From NCBI RefSeq assembly GCF_014649115.1, contig NZ_BMSK01000008.1, positions 62,001 through 126,000 of the forward strand: 64,000 nt of DNA, in the 5' to 3' direction. Made by a program: the position numbers and the translations under genes. The DNA comes from Streptomyces eurythermus (lineage in GTDB: Bacteria; Actinomycetota; Actinomycetes; Streptomycetales; Streptomycetaceae). Below are positions 1 to 9,030 of this stretch, one piece after another; position 1 is the first letter of the stretch, and every line of letters starts with the position of its first letter. Below the pieces are notes generated by a model. The model searched no databases, was not told where the DNA came from, and saw nothing but the letters and a program-made list of their open reading frames with translations.

Positions 1-5
1 GTCGG

Positions 6-13
6 CCTCCTTT
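6..13 (-). promoter_or_regulatory. Strong ribosome binding site of a gene lying left of the window
   Basis: Read on the minus strand, positions 13 to 6 spell AAAGGAGG, a near-perfect Shine-Dalgarno. The remaining five bases to the window edge give a normal spacer, so a minus-strand gene should start just outside the window. A TATGTT hexamer at 35-30 (minus strand) could be its -10 box, but no convincing -35 accompanies it. Confidence 0.5.
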
Positions 14-332
14 GTCTGCCCGATCACTCAACATAGCTCACCGCGCCCCGCGACCAGGGGACCGAGACGGGGCCCTCACCAGCGGCACGGCGGAGGGAAC
101 ACCCGACGGCGGCGCGGACGCAAGGGGCGGAGCCCCGGACCCCGGATACGCCCGACGGGTGGGCGCGGAACCTCGGCACCCCCGGGTACGCGCCGCTGGA
201 CCTCGGACCCCGTACGTGTAGGTGGGAGCCGGGCCGCGGCGTCGCCGATTCCCGCACGGCACCCCGGTGGCGCCAGGTTCCGCAAGGCACCCGGCGACGC
301 CGGTTTCCGTAAGACCCCGCGGGGAATCCGTG
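14..332. other. Intergenic, no convincing gene
   Basis: This stretch lies between the left-edge ribosome binding site and the stop of the kinase gene. Open frames exist on both strands but show neither a ribosome binding site nor a recognisable protein. Two imperfect direct copies of a unit of about 28 bp begin near 253 and 281, with a degenerate third near 308. A short CCCCGCGGGG palindrome is at 315-324. Confidence 0.5.
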
Positions 333-1037
333 TCAGTTCCCGCCAGGCAGCGCGGCCGCCGGTACCACCAGGTCCGCCCGCTCCCGGGTCGACGCGACCA
401 GGTCGGCGTTGCGCTGGTCCGTGCCGAGCACCCAGGCCACGGCCGCCGCGTGCTCCTTGCCGAACTCCTCGTGCCGGGCGACCAGTCGGCGGATGCGCTC
501 CGCCTCGTCGATCTCGCAGAACCACACCTCGTCCAGGCACGGCCGCACCCGCGCCCACGAACCCTCGGTCAGCAGCAGGTAGTTGCCCTCGGTCACGACC
601 AGGCGGGCCTCGGGCGGCACCGGGATCGCGCCCGCCAGCGGCTGTTCCAGGACCCGCTCGAACCCCGGCGCGTACACCACCTCGTCGCTCTCCTCGCGCA
701 GCCGTCGCAGCAGCGCCGCGTACCCGCCCGCGTCGAAGGTGTCCGGGGCGCCCTTGCGGTCCCGGCGGCCCAGCCGGTCCAGTTCGGCGTCGGCGAGGTG
801 GAACCCGTCCATCGGCACATGCGCGGCCCACCGCGGTCCGTCGCCGTTCAGGGCGTCCACCAACCGCTCGGCGAGGGTCGTCTTGCCCGCGCCGGGGCCG
901 CCCGCTATGCCGAGCAGGGCGCGCCGGCCGTCCCGGGGCAGGGCGCGGGCCCGGGCGAGGAGGTCGTCGAAGGTCCGCGGTACACGGTCGCTGGTCACAG
1001 GCACACCGGAAAGTGTGTCACCACCCGTCCGTGGCAC
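333..1037 (-). CDS. P-loop nucleoside/nucleotide kinase family protein (uridine kinase / pantothenate kinase-like)
   Basis: The 234-residue frame has a Walker A loop, GGPGAGKTT, at about residues 46-54, followed by the region around HVPMDGFHLAD. That segment is typical of the PanK/uridine kinase/phosphoribulokinase branch of P-loop kinases. The protein should phosphorylate a small hydroxylated metabolite with ATP in the cytosol, but the substrate cannot be read from sequence. Candidate starts are all GTG (1037, 1004 or 998), and none has a strong ribosome binding site. It is divergent from the phosphoglucomutase-GH65 pair, so a role in sugar metabolism is plausible but only inferred from position. 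The family call is firmer than the start codon. Confidence 0.8.
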   Translation of the reverse strand: MPRTGGDTLSGVPVTSDRVPRTFDDLLARARALPRDGRRALLGIAGGPGAGKTTLAERLVDALNGDGPRWAAHVPMDGFHLADAELDRLGRRDRKGAPDTFDAGGYAALLRRLREESDEVVYAPGFERVLEQPLAGAIPVPPEARLVVTEGNYLLLTEGSWARVRPCLDEVWFCEIDEAERIRRLVARHEEFGKEHAAAVAWVLGTDQRNADLVASTRERADLVVPAAALPGGN

Positions 1038-1089
1038 GTGTGGTGCGCGCCACCCACTGGAGTGCCCCGGACGGGGAACAGTCCTCGGT

Positions 1090-1830
1090 ATGACTCAGCT
1101 CGGTCTGCCCGACACCATCCAGGCCTGCCTCTTCGACCTCGACGGGGTCGTCACCAGGACGGCCGTCGTGCACGCGGCGGCCTGGAAGGAGACGTTCGAC
1201 GCGTTCCTGCGCGGCTACGACGGCGAGCGGGGGCGGCCGTTCGACGTCCACGCCGACTACGACGAGTACGTGGACGGCCGCCCCCGCGCCGACGGCGTCC
1301 GCGCCTTCCTCGCCTCACGCGGCATCCGCCTGCCCGAGGGCGAGCCCGGCGACCCGCCGGACGCCCGCACCGTGCACGGCCTCGGCAACCGCAAGAACGA
1401 GCTGCTGCTGGAGAAGATCCGCACCGGCGGAGTGGAGGCGTACGAGGGCACGCTGCGCTATCTGGAGGCCGTGCGCGCCGCGGGCCTGCGCACCGCGATC
1501 GTCTCCTCCAGCGCCAACTGCCGGGACGTGCTGCGCGCGGTGGGCGCCGAGCACTTCTTCGACGTACGGATCGACGGCGTGGTGGCGGCCGAGCGGAACC
1601 TGCCGGGCAAGCCCCGCCCCGACACCTTCCTCGCCGCGGCCCGGGACCTGGGCGTCGAGGCGTCCCGCGCGGCCGTGTTCGAGGACGCGCTGGCCGGCAT
1701 GGACGCGGGCCGCGCCGGCGGCTTCGGTCATGTCGTCGGCGTGGACCGGGTGGGGCAGACCGACGCGCTGTACGCGCACGGCGCCGACATCGTCGTCAAG
1801 GACCTGGCCGAACTGGGAGGCAAGCGGTGA
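1090..1830 (+). CDS. Beta-phosphoglucomutase-type HAD hydrolase
   Basis: This 246-residue protein has the HAD motif FDLDGVV, with nucleophile Asp16 and acid/base Asp18. Later come the motif II region IVSSSANC, the lysine segment GKPRPDTF and the acidic motif VFEDALAG. The alpha-helical cap between motifs I and II (about residues 30-95) matches the beta-phosphoglucomutase subgroup, which interconverts beta-glucose 1-phosphate and glucose 6-phosphate. It overlaps the next gene, a GH65 phosphorylase that would release beta-glucose 1-phosphate, so the two most likely act in sequence. The ATG at 1090 was chosen because conserved sequence begins there; longer upstream frames run antisense through the kinase. 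Confidence 0.9.
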   Translation: MTQLGLPDTIQACLFDLDGVVTRTAVVHAAAWKETFDAFLRGYDGERGRPFDVHADYDEYVDGRPRADGVRAFLASRGIRLPEGEPGDPPDARTVHGLGNRKNELLLEKIRTGGVEAYEGTLRYLEAVRAAGLRTAIVSSSANCRDVLRAVGAEHFFDVRIDGVVAAERNLPGKPRPDTFLAAARDLGVEASRAAVFEDALAGMDAGRAGGFGHVVGVDRVGQTDALYAHGADIVVKDLAELGGKR

Positions 1831-4190
1831 TCACCGACCGGTCGTACGCCGTCGAACCCTGGACCGTCCGGGAGACCGCCCTCGACCTCGGCGTGCTCGC
1901 CCAGAGCGAGTCGGTCTTCGCGCTGTCCAACGGGCACGTCGGCTGGCGCGGCAACCTCGACGAGGGCGAACCGCACGGCCTGCCCGGCAGCTACCTCAAC
2001 GGCGTCCACGAGGTGCACCCGCTGCCGTACGCGGAGGCCGGCTACGGCTACCCGGAGTCCGGACAGACCGTCATCAACGTCACCAATGGCAAGATCATCC
2101 GGCTGCTGGTGGACGACGAGCCGTTCGACCTGCGCTACGGCCGGCTCGTCGCCCACGAACGCGTCCTGGACCTGCGCCGGGGCGTGCTGGAGCGCACCTG
2201 CGAATGGACCTCCCCGGCCGGCTCCACGGTCCGGGTGCGTTCCACCCGGCTGGTGTCGCTGGCCCAGCGGGCGGTGGCCGCCGTCGCCTACGAGGTGGAG
2301 GCCGTAGGCGACCGCAGCCGGGTGGTGATCCAGTCCGAGCTGGTCGCCAACGAGAGCCTGCCCGAGCCCGACGGCGACCCGCGCGCGGCCCGCGCCCTGA
2401 AGTCACCGCTGGAACAGGAGGACGACTTCGCCTCCGGCAACCGGCTGCGGCTGGTACACCGCACCCGGCGCAGCGGCCTCCGGGTCGCCGTGGCCGCCGA
2501 CCACGTCGTCACCGGACCCGAACGCACCACCACCCGCAGCGAGAGCGGCATCGACGTGGCCCGGCTCACCGTCACCTCCGTACTGGAGCCGGGACAGAAG
2601 CTCCGGGTGGAGAAGCTGGTCGCGCACGGCTGGTCCGGCGCCCGGTCGCTGCCCGCGATGGCCGACCAGGTCGACGCCGCGCTCGCCGCCGCCGCGCACG
2701 ACGGCTGGGCAGGGCTGCTGGCCGCGCAGCGGGCCTGCCTGGACGACTTCTGGGCCCGCGCCGACGTCGAGGTGGAGGGTGACGAGGAGATCCAGCAGGC
2801 CGTCCGGTTCGCGCTGTTCCACGTGCTGCAGGCCGGGGCCCGCGCCGAGCAGCGCGCGATACCGGCGAAGGGGCTGACCGGCTCCGGCTACGACGGGCAC
2901 GCCTTCTGGGACACCGAGATGTTCGTGCTGCCCGTGCTCACCCACACCGCGCCCCAGGCCGTCGCCGAGGCGCTGCGCTGGCGGTACAACACCCTGGACG
3001 AGGCCCGTGAACGGGCGGCCCAACTCGGGCTCGCCGGGGCCGCGTTCCCCTGGCGGACCATCGCCGGCCCGGAGGGCTCCGCCTACTGGCCGGCCGGCAC
3101 CGCCGCCTTCCACGTCAACGCGGGCATAGCCGACGCCGCCGCGCGGTACGTCGAGGCCACCGGCGACACCGACTTCGAACGGGAGACCGGCCTGGAGCTG
3201 TTGGTGGAGACCGCCCGGCTGTGGCGGTCGCTCGGCCACCACGACACCCACGGCGTCTTCCACCTCGACGGCGTCACCGGCCCCGACGAGTACAGCGCGG
3301 TCGCCGACGACAACACGTACACCAACCTGATGGCCCGGCAGAACCTGCGCGCCGCCGCCGACGCGGCCGAACGCCACCCCGACCGGGCCCGGCACCTCGG
3401 CGTGGACGAGGAGGAGAGCGCGGCCTGGCGGGACGCCGCCGACGCCATGCACATCCCCTACAACGACGAACTCGGCGTCCACGAACAGCACGCCGGCTTC
3501 ACCCGCTACCAGCGCTGGGACTTCGACGCCACCCGCCCCGACCAGTACCCGCTGCTGCTGCACTTCCCCTACTTCGACCTCTACCGCAAACAGGTCGTCA
3601 AACAGGCCGACCTGGTGCTGGCCATGTACACCTGCGGCGACTGGTTCGAGCAGGAGCACGACGAGGAGCAGATCGCCCGGAACTTCGCCTACTACGAGCC
3701 GCTGACCGTCCGCGACTCCTCCCTGTCCGCCTGCTGCCAGGCCGTCGTCGCCGCCCGGACCGGCCATCTGGACCTCGCCTACGCCTACACCGCCGAGGCC
3801 GCGCTGATGGACCTCGCGGACCTGGAGCACAACACCCGGGACGGGCTGCACATCGCCTCGCTCGCCGGCACCTGGATGGCACTGGTCGCCGGGTTCGGCG
3901 GCATGCGCCGCGACGGCGACCGGCTGCGGTTCGCGCCCCGCCTGCCCGAACGGCTGCGCCGCCTCGCCTTCCACGTCGGCTTCCGCGGACGCCGGCTGCG
4001 CGTGGACATCGGCGCGGACAAGGTGACGTACGAGCTGCTGGACGGTGAGCCGCTGACCCTGTGTCACCACGGCGAGCCGCTGACGGTCGGCACCGACGAG
4101 CCGGCGGTCCGCCCCGTGCCACCGGCGGTACGCCGGCCCACCCCCGCCCAGCCGCGCCACCGCGCGCCGAACACGGGCGGGGGGCGGTGA
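1827..4190 (+). CDS. Glycoside hydrolase family 65 disaccharide phosphorylase
   Basis: The 787-residue protein starts at a GTG that overlaps the upstream stop (GTGA), indicating translational coupling to the mutase. It shows the GH65 (alpha/alpha)6-barrel signatures WDTEMF around residue 361 and GVTGPDEY, in which Glu488 matches the family general acid. Length is normal for maltose, trehalose or kojibiose phosphorylases. The enzyme should cleave an alpha-linked glucose disaccharide with phosphate to glucose and beta-glucose 1-phosphate in the cytosol. The exact disaccharide cannot be decided by eye. The last 35 residues are rich in Pro and Arg and look disordered. Confidence 0.9.
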   Translation: MITDRSYAVEPWTVRETALDLGVLAQSESVFALSNGHVGWRGNLDEGEPHGLPGSYLNGVHEVHPLPYAEAGYGYPESGQTVINVTNGKIIRLLVDDEPFDLRYGRLVAHERVLDLRRGVLERTCEWTSPAGSTVRVRSTRLVSLAQRAVAAVAYEVEAVGDRSRVVIQSELVANESLPEPDGDPRAARALKSPLEQEDDFASGNRLRLVHRTRRSGLRVAVAADHVVTGPERTTTRSESGIDVARLTVTSVLEPGQKLRVEKLVAHGWSGARSLPAMADQVDAALAAAAHDGWAGLLAAQRACLDDFWARADVEVEGDEEIQQAVRFALFHVLQAGARAEQRAIPAKGLTGSGYDGHAFWDTEMFVLPVLTHTAPQAVAEALRWRYNTLDEARERAAQLGLAGAAFPWRTIAGPEGSAYWPAGTAAFHVNAGIADAAARYVEATGDTDFERETGLELLVETARLWRSLGHHDTHGVFHLDGVTGPDEYSAVADDNTYTNLMARQNLRAAADAAERHPDRARHLGVDEEESAAWRDAADAMHIPYNDELGVHEQHAGFTRYQRWDFDATRPDQYPLLLHFPYFDLYRKQVVKQADLVLAMYTCGDWFEQEHDEEQIARNFAYYEPLTVRDSSLSACCQAVVAARTGHLDLAYAYTAEAALMDLADLEHNTRDGLHIASLAGTWMALVAGFGGMRRDGDRLRFAPRLPERLRRLAFHVGFRGRRLRVDIGADKVTYELLDGEPLTLCHHGEPLTVGTDEPAVRPVPPAVRRPTPAQPRHRAPNTGGGR

Positions 4191-4224
4191 ACCGGGGAGC
4201 GCGGTAGGGGGTGCGGGGGTGTGG

Positions 4225-4266
4225 GCCGGGTGCGGCGCGAACAGCCCCCACGTGCCCGCACCCGGC
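4225..4266. terminator. Hairpin between convergent genes
   Basis: GCCGGGTGCGG (4225-4235) is exactly complementary to CCGCACCCGGC (4256-4266), with a 20-nt loop. It lies between the convergent GH65 and BlaI-type genes, so it could end transcription from both sides. There is no T tract, as is usual for such hosts. Confidence 0.5.
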
Positions 4267-4281
4267 ACACGACCCGCCCCC

Positions 4282-4668
4282 CTACGGCGCGACCCCGCCA
4301 CCGCCGAGCAACACCCGCAGCACCCGCTCCTCCTCCGCGCTCAGCCCCGCCACGAAGTGCCGCAGCGCGGCGAGCGGGTCCGGCCCCCGGTCCAGGGCCT
4401 CGCGCATCGCCTGGGCCGTCAGCTCCGCCGCGTTCCTGGCCGGCCGGTACGCGCCGCGCCGCCCCTCGGCGTCCCGCAGCACCAGTTCCTTGTCGTACAG
4501 GCGGGTGAGGATGGTGTGCACCGTGTTGTACGCGAGCCCGCCGCCGATCGACTGCCGGATCTCCGCCGGGGTCAGCGGACGGCCGGCGGCCCAGAGGGCG
4601 GCGAGTACCTCGCTCTCCAGTTCCCCCGCGCCGCGCCGCCGACGGCCACGGGACCCTGCGCCGGCCAT
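4282..4668 (-). CDS. BlaI/MecI/CopY-family transcriptional repressor
   Basis: A 128-residue winged-helix protein. The N-terminal DNA-binding domain reads LESEVLAALWAAGRPLTPAEI, then YNTVHTILTRLYDKELV, the typical BlaI recognition-helix region. A C-terminal dimerisation helix contains AALRHFVAGLSAEE. Such repressors are usually relieved by proteolysis from a BlaR1/M56 membrane protease, but no such gene is adjacent here. The ATG at 4668 was preferred over a longer frame because the domain begins directly after it. A weak TAC-N5-GTA dyad 12-22 bp upstream could be an autoregulatory operator. Targets are unknown. Confidence 0.85.
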   Translation of the reverse strand: MAGAGSRGRRRRGAGELESEVLAALWAAGRPLTPAEIRQSIGGGLAYNTVHTILTRLYDKELVLRDAEGRRGAYRPARNAAELTAQAMREALDRGPDPLAALRHFVAGLSAEEERVLRVLLGGGGVAP

Positions 4669-4836
4669 GCCCACCACATTACAGCGCGTAGGGCCGTCGG
4701 CCGGATGGCCCTGCCCGCCGGGCACGGCCGGGTGATCCGGGCCGGTCCGGCCGTGTTCCCGCCGCCCGCCTCCCGGCACTTGAGGGGCGGCGGGGGACAG
4801 TGGACCCTACGACCTGTGGGGACGTAAGGGGTGGTC

Positions 4837-6294
4837 ATGACCGTCAGCGTGCACGCGACACTCGGCACGGCGAGCCGCGCGCGCCCCCCTCGCACGTCCC
4901 CGGGCGCTCCCGCCGTCTGGCCGCTCGCGGCCGTCGCCGCCGCCTTCACCCTCGCCCAACTCCTCCTCGTCGGCACCGGTCTGGGCCTCGGCTGGGACGA
5001 GACGGTGTACGTCAGCCAGGTCGGCCGCCACGCCCCCGCCGCCTTCTTCAGCGCACCCCGCGCCCGGGGCGTCTCGCTGCTGGTCGCACCCGTCGCGGCC
5101 TGGTCGTCGTCCACCGCGCCGCTGCGGCTCTACCTCGCCCTGCTGTCCGGTCTCGCCCTGTTCTGGGCGCTGCGCGCCTGGCGCGGACTGTTCCCCGTCC
5201 GCGTCCTCGCCCTGGCCGGCGGCCTGTTCGCCTCCCTGTGGGTGACCCTCTTCTACGGCCCCCAGGCCATGCCCAACCTCTGGGTCGCCCTCGGCGCCCT
5301 GGCCGCAGTCGGCTGCTTCCCGCGCGCCCGCACCGGCCGGACGGCCCTGTGGGGACTGGCGGGCGGCGCGGCGCTGATGGCGTGGATGCGGCCGGTGGAC
5401 GCGGTCTGGGTCACGCTGCCCCTGTTCGCCGCCGGCCTCGCGCGCCGCCGGTGGCGGGCCCTGCTCGTGCTGGCGGCCGGGCTCGCCGCCGGCGCCGTCG
5501 AGTGGGTGGCCGAGGCATATACGAGCTACGGCGGCCTGGCCCGCCGGCTGGCCGACGGCTCGGCGATCCAGGGCGGCCTCGGCCTGCACCTCGCCGTCGT
5601 GGACCAACTGCGCGCTCTGGGCGGCCGGACACTGTGCCGGCCGTGCGCCGGGGCCCTGCCGCATCCCGTGTACACCTTCTGGTGGTGCGCGCTGCCGTTG
5701 CTCGCCGCGCTCGCGGCGGCCGTCGCCGTCCGCGCCCGGCGCCCGGCGGCCACCGCGCTGCTCCTCGGCTGCGCGGCCACCGCCGCCTTCCCCTACCTGT
5801 TCCTGATCGGCTACGCGGCGCCCCGCTTCCTGCTGCCCGCCTACGCCCTGCTCGCCGTGCCGGTCGCCGACGCCCTCGCCCGCCTGCTCACCACCCGGCG
5901 ACCGGCGGTCCGCGCCCTGGTCTGCGCCGCGCTCGCCGTGCACCTCGGGGCGCAGCTCACCCTGGTCCACCGGGTGGCCGGCAGCCACACCCGGGCGCGC
6001 GCGGCGTGGGCCCGTACCGCGGCCGAGCTGCACCGCCGGGGCGTCGGGCCGCCCTGCCTGCTCACCGGCCACGAGGCCATCCCCGTCGCGTACGCCGCCG
6101 GCTGCGCCTCGGCCGCGACCGCCGGGCACAACGCCAACACCACGCGGGAGGCCATCACCCGGGCCGCCCGGCGGATCCCGGTCGCCGCCCTGGTGCCGGC
6201 CGGAGCCGCGCCGCCCGGCTACGCCCGCGGCTGGCCGTCCACGGCCGTCGGCACGGTCCGGCTGTACTACGTCGTCCCGGGCGCCGGCGCATGA
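4837..6294 (+). CDS. Polytopic membrane protein, GT-C glycosyltransferase-like
   Basis: The 485-residue protein has about ten hydrophobic segments. Just after the first comes a loop containing GWDETVYVSQV, an acidic loop position typical of the GT-C/PMT-like (lipid-phosphate-dependent) glycosyltransferases. A soluble C-terminal domain of about 100 residues follows the last membrane segment. GT-C enzymes move sugars from polyprenyl-phosphate donors on the outer face of the membrane. That role is inferred, because the acceptor cannot be seen. ATG 4837 is preceded by AAGGGG at good spacing. It overlaps the next membrane-protein gene by four bases, so the two are probably co-translated. Confidence 0.65.
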   Translation: MTVSVHATLGTASRARPPRTSPGAPAVWPLAAVAAAFTLAQLLLVGTGLGLGWDETVYVSQVGRHAPAAFFSAPRARGVSLLVAPVAAWSSSTAPLRLYLALLSGLALFWALRAWRGLFPVRVLALAGGLFASLWVTLFYGPQAMPNLWVALGALAAVGCFPRARTGRTALWGLAGGAALMAWMRPVDAVWVTLPLFAAGLARRRWRALLVLAAGLAAGAVEWVAEAYTSYGGLARRLADGSAIQGGLGLHLAVVDQLRALGGRTLCRPCAGALPHPVYTFWWCALPLLAALAAAVAVRARRPAATALLLGCAATAAFPYLFLIGYAAPRFLLPAYALLAVPVADALARLLTTRRPAVRALVCAALAVHLGAQLTLVHRVAGSHTRARAAWARTAAELHRRGVGPPCLLTGHEAIPVAYAAGCASAATAGHNANTTREAITRAARRIPVAALVPAGAAPPGYARGWPSTAVGTVRLYYVVPGAGA

Positions 6295-7238
6295 CCTCGC
6301 CGGCCGGTCTCACCGCCTCCCTCGGCCGGCGGCGCGCCTACTGGCACGCCGCCGGCTGCCTCGTCGTGCTGCTCGGCGCGCTGTACCTCATCCGCCGGCA
6401 CTGGCCCGCCGTGGAGAGCGGCGCCGGGCGGCTGGCGGTCGCCGACCACGGCTGGCTGCTGACCGGCGCGGTGGCGGCCGCGGGCACCTGGGCGGCCTCC
6501 GCGCTCGCCCAGCAGGGCGCCGTCGTGGTGCGGCTGCCCGGACCCCGGCTGCTCGCCGCCCAGTTCGCCGCCTCCGCCGCCAACCACCTGCTGCCCGCGG
6601 GGATCGGCGCGGGAGCGGTGAACCTGCGCTTCCTGATGCGCTGCGGACTGCCCGCCGGGCGCGCGGCCGGCGCGCTCGCCGTCAAGACCGCCACGGGCGC
6701 CGCCGTCCGCCTGGCGCTGATCGCGCTGCTCGCCCCGGCCTGCCCCGGGCTGCTGCGCCTGCCGCGGGTGCCCCCGGTGGCGCTCGCCGCCGCCTCGGGC
6801 CTGGCCCTGCTGCTCGTCCTGCTGCTGGTCACGCCCTGGTGGTCGCGGTGCCGGCGGGCGCTCGCCGCCATGCTGGCCGACATCCGGGCGCTGCACGCCC
6901 GCCCGGCCCGCGCGGCCGCCCTGTGGGGCGGCTCGCTGGCCTTCGCCACGCTGCACGCCCTGGTCCTCGTCGCCGTCACCCGGGCCGTCGGGCTGCCCCT
7001 CGCCCCGCTCCAGGTGGCGCTGCTGTACCTCGCCGCGAGCAGCGCCGCCGCCCTGCTGCCCACCCCGGGCGGGCTGGGCTCGCTGGACGCCGCGCTGGCC
7101 CTCGCCCTCGGCGCCGCCGGCACCCCCGGCGCGGGCGCCGCGTCCGCGGTGCTCGGCTACCGGCTGCTGACCGTCTGGCTGCCGCTGCTGCCCGGCCTGC
7201 TGGTGCTCGGGGTGCTGGTGCGGCGCAAGGCGCTGTGA
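6291..7238 (+). CDS. Lysylphosphatidylglycerol synthase TM-region-like (UPF0104) membrane protein
   Basis: This 315-residue integral membrane protein has about seven to eight hydrophobic segments. The central segment ANHLLPAGIGAGAVNLRFL and the C-terminal PTPGGLGSLDAAL match the flippase-like UPF0104/LPG-synthase transmembrane family. There is no soluble aminoacyl-transferase domain, so it is the membrane-only form, whose role is commonly suggested to be lipid-linked substrate translocation. Its ATG overlaps the upstream GT-C-like stop (ATGA). This pairing suggests a lipid-linked sugar made by one protein and moved by the other, which is inference. Confidence 0.8.
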   Translation: MTSPAGLTASLGRRRAYWHAAGCLVVLLGALYLIRRHWPAVESGAGRLAVADHGWLLTGAVAAAGTWAASALAQQGAVVVRLPGPRLLAAQFAASAANHLLPAGIGAGAVNLRFLMRCGLPAGRAAGALAVKTATGAAVRLALIALLAPACPGLLRLPRVPPVALAAASGLALLLVLLLVTPWWSRCRRALAAMLADIRALHARPARAAALWGGSLAFATLHALVLVAVTRAVGLPLAPLQVALLYLAASSAAALLPTPGGLGSLDAALALALGAAGTPGAGAASAVLGYRLLTVWLPLLPGLLVLGVLVRRKAL

Positions 7239-7309
7239 CATCCGGGAGTTTCCCGCGCACCCCCGGCAGGTAGGAGTCGGGTACATGCCATACGACAGAG
7301 GGGGGAACC

Positions 7310-8167
7310 ATGCCCGGGAACCACCGCGCGGGCCTGCCGGACGAGGCCTTCTTCACACCGGGGACCTCGTCGTTCACCGAGTTCCTGGCCGCCCACCGCC
7401 CGGGGCTGCTGCCCACCGCGCCCGCCCTGCCGGCCGGTGTCCGGGCGGCGCCCGGCCGGTTCCCGCACGGCACCACCGTGCTCGCGCTGACCTACCGCGA
7501 CGGCGTGCTGATCGCCGGCGACCGGCGCGCCACCATGGGCAACCTCATCGCCCAGCGCGACCTGGAGAAGGTGCACCCGGCCGACGAGCACACGGCCGTC
7601 GCGTTCGCCGGCACCGTCGGCCTCGCCCTGGACATGGTGCGGCTCTACCAGGTCGAGCTGACCCACTTCGAGAAGGTCGAGGGCGTGCCCATGACCCTCG
7701 GCGCCAAGGCGACCCGCCTCGCGGCCATGATCCGGCAGAACCTCGCCCAGGCCATGCAGGGGCTCGCCGTCGTCCCGCTGCTGGTCGGCTACGACCTCAC
7801 CGCGCCCGACGGCGGACGCGGCCGGATCTTCGCTTTCGACCCGGCCGGCGGGCTGTACGAGAAACGGCACTTCCACGCCGAGGGCAGCGGCTCCCCGTAC
7901 GCCCGGGGCGCCCTGAAGAAGCTGTACCGGCCGGGCCTGACCCGCCGCGAGGCCGCCCTCGCCGCGCTCCAGGCGCTCTACGACGCGGCGGACGACGACT
8001 CGGCCACCGGCGGCCCCGACCTGCACCGCCGCATCTTCCCCGTCGTCTCGGTCATCACCGAGGACGGCTACGAACGGCTGCCCGCCGCGGAGACGGAGGA
8101 ACTCGCCCGCGCCATGGTCCGGCAGCGCGCCGCCCGCCCCGACGGGCCGCACGCCACCCCGGACTGA
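7310..8167 (+). CDS. prcB: Proteasome beta subunit, unlinked to alpha subunit or Pup genes
   Basis: The 285-residue protein has a propeptide of about 54 residues ending in FPHG, then TTVLALTY, so Thr55 would be the autocatalytically exposed nucleophile. Counting from it, Asp17 (AGDRRATMGN) and Lys33 (LEKV) are present, as is the GSGS segment near position 129, so the active site looks intact. Actinobacterial 20S proteasomes normally come from a prcBA operon beside pup, dop and pafA. None of these genes is here; neighbours are membrane proteins and a DUF5709 gene. It is therefore probably a paralogue. Whether it assembles with a distant alpha subunit is unknown. GAGGGGG precedes ATG 7310. Confidence 0.88.
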   Translation: MPGNHRAGLPDEAFFTPGTSSFTEFLAAHRPGLLPTAPALPAGVRAAPGRFPHGTTVLALTYRDGVLIAGDRRATMGNLIAQRDLEKVHPADEHTAVAFAGTVGLALDMVRLYQVELTHFEKVEGVPMTLGAKATRLAAMIRQNLAQAMQGLAVVPLLVGYDLTAPDGGRGRIFAFDPAGGLYEKRHFHAEGSGSPYARGALKKLYRPGLTRREAALAALQALYDAADDDSATGGPDLHRRIFPVVSVITEDGYERLPAAETEELARAMVRQRAARPDGPHATPD

Positions 8168-8170
8168 GCG

Positions 8171-8212
8171 GGGCGGGGAGGGACCGCCGGCCCGGCGCGG
8201 TTTTCCCCGCCC
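8171..8212 (+). terminator. Hairpin after the proteasome subunit gene
   Basis: GGGCGGGGA (8171-8179) pairs exactly with TCCCCGCCC (8204-8212), three bases after the stop codon. The loop is itself GC-rich and partly self-complementary. It is the likely transcript end of the proteasome gene. Confidence 0.45.
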
Positions 8213-8523
8213 ATGGGACAGGTCTGCCGCGGTCTTTACTGCACAAGGGTTGCAGGTACTGCGGTTTGGCATAAGGGTGGAGCGGGTGCAGTACCGGGGG
8301 GAAGCTCCTCCCCGACGGCCGTCCCTGACCCCGCTCCGCCCCCTCCCCGCTCGGCCCGGGCCCGACCCGCCCGGACCAGGCACCGCGTCCGCGGCTCCCG
8401 ACGCGGCAGGAGCGGATCAGGGGCGGTGACGTCGGCGGCCGCCGCGCTCATGACCGGGGGGATTAAGGCCCCGGCCGGGGGAAACGCGGACCAGGACGGT
8501 CCGAGAACCCTCAGGAGGCGACC
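8213..8523. other. Intergenic leader of the DUF5709 gene, no gene seen
   Basis: About 310 bp without a supported gene. An open frame of 104 codons beginning at 8213 resembles nothing known and ends inside the next gene. The segment 8457-8475, around GGGGGATTAAGG, is relatively AT-rich and may lie in a promoter, but no clear -35/-10 pair was found. Confidence 0.4.
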
Positions 8524-9000
8524 ATGAGCGACCAGCAGTCCGAGCAGACCCCCATGGCGGACGACACCTACCAGCCGACCGGCGGCAACGAGGAACAGGA
8601 GGACGCCGGACCGCTGGACCTGCAGGACGCGGTCGGCGAACGCACCTACGACGACATGCTCGACGAGGGCTACTCCCCGCCCGAACGCCCGCTGGGCGTC
8701 ACCAAGCACGGCACCACAGCCGCCGAGCAGCACGAGGGGGAGACCCTCGACGAACGGCTCGGCCAGGAGGTCCCGGACGTCTCCGCACCGCCCGGCGACG
8801 AGATCGGCGACCTGCCCGGCGGCGAGGGCGAACCACTCGACCCCGAGGCCGGCACCGCCCGCGCGGGCCGCCTGGTCGCCCCCGACGAGGGCAGCCACAC
8901 CGACACCACCAAGGAGGAGGTCGCCCGGGACGTCGGCATCGACGGGGGCGCGGCGGGCGCCGAGGAGGCGGCGGTCCACGTGGTGGAGGAGGAGCCCTGA
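8524..9000 (+). CDS. DUF5709 family acidic protein
   Basis: This 158-residue, strongly acidic, Gly/Pro-rich protein has no membrane segment and is probably largely disordered. The segments ERTYDDMLDEGYSPPERP and VTKHGTTAAEQ are hallmarks of DUF5709, a widespread actinobacterial family without an assigned function. AGGAGG stands six bases before ATG 8524. The family call is confident; no function is implied. Confidence 0.88.
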   Translation: MSDQQSEQTPMADDTYQPTGGNEEQEDAGPLDLQDAVGERTYDDMLDEGYSPPERPLGVTKHGTTAAEQHEGETLDERLGQEVPDVSAPPGDEIGDLPGGEGEPLDPEAGTARAGRLVAPDEGSHTDTTKEEVARDVGIDGGAAGAEEAAVHVVEEEP

Positions 9001-9030
9001 GCCCGCCCGGCGGCCTCCCGCCAGGCCGTT

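Noticed and set aside
2403..4301. A 632-codon open frame antisense to the GH65 gene
   Set aside because: It has Val/Gly/Gln-rich nonsense composition, runs exactly opposite a gene with catalytic motifs, and is the usual mirror effect of high GC at third positions.
8213..8527. A 104-codon frame after the proteasome gene
   Set aside because: No recognisable protein, poor start context and overlap with the well-marked DUF5709 start.
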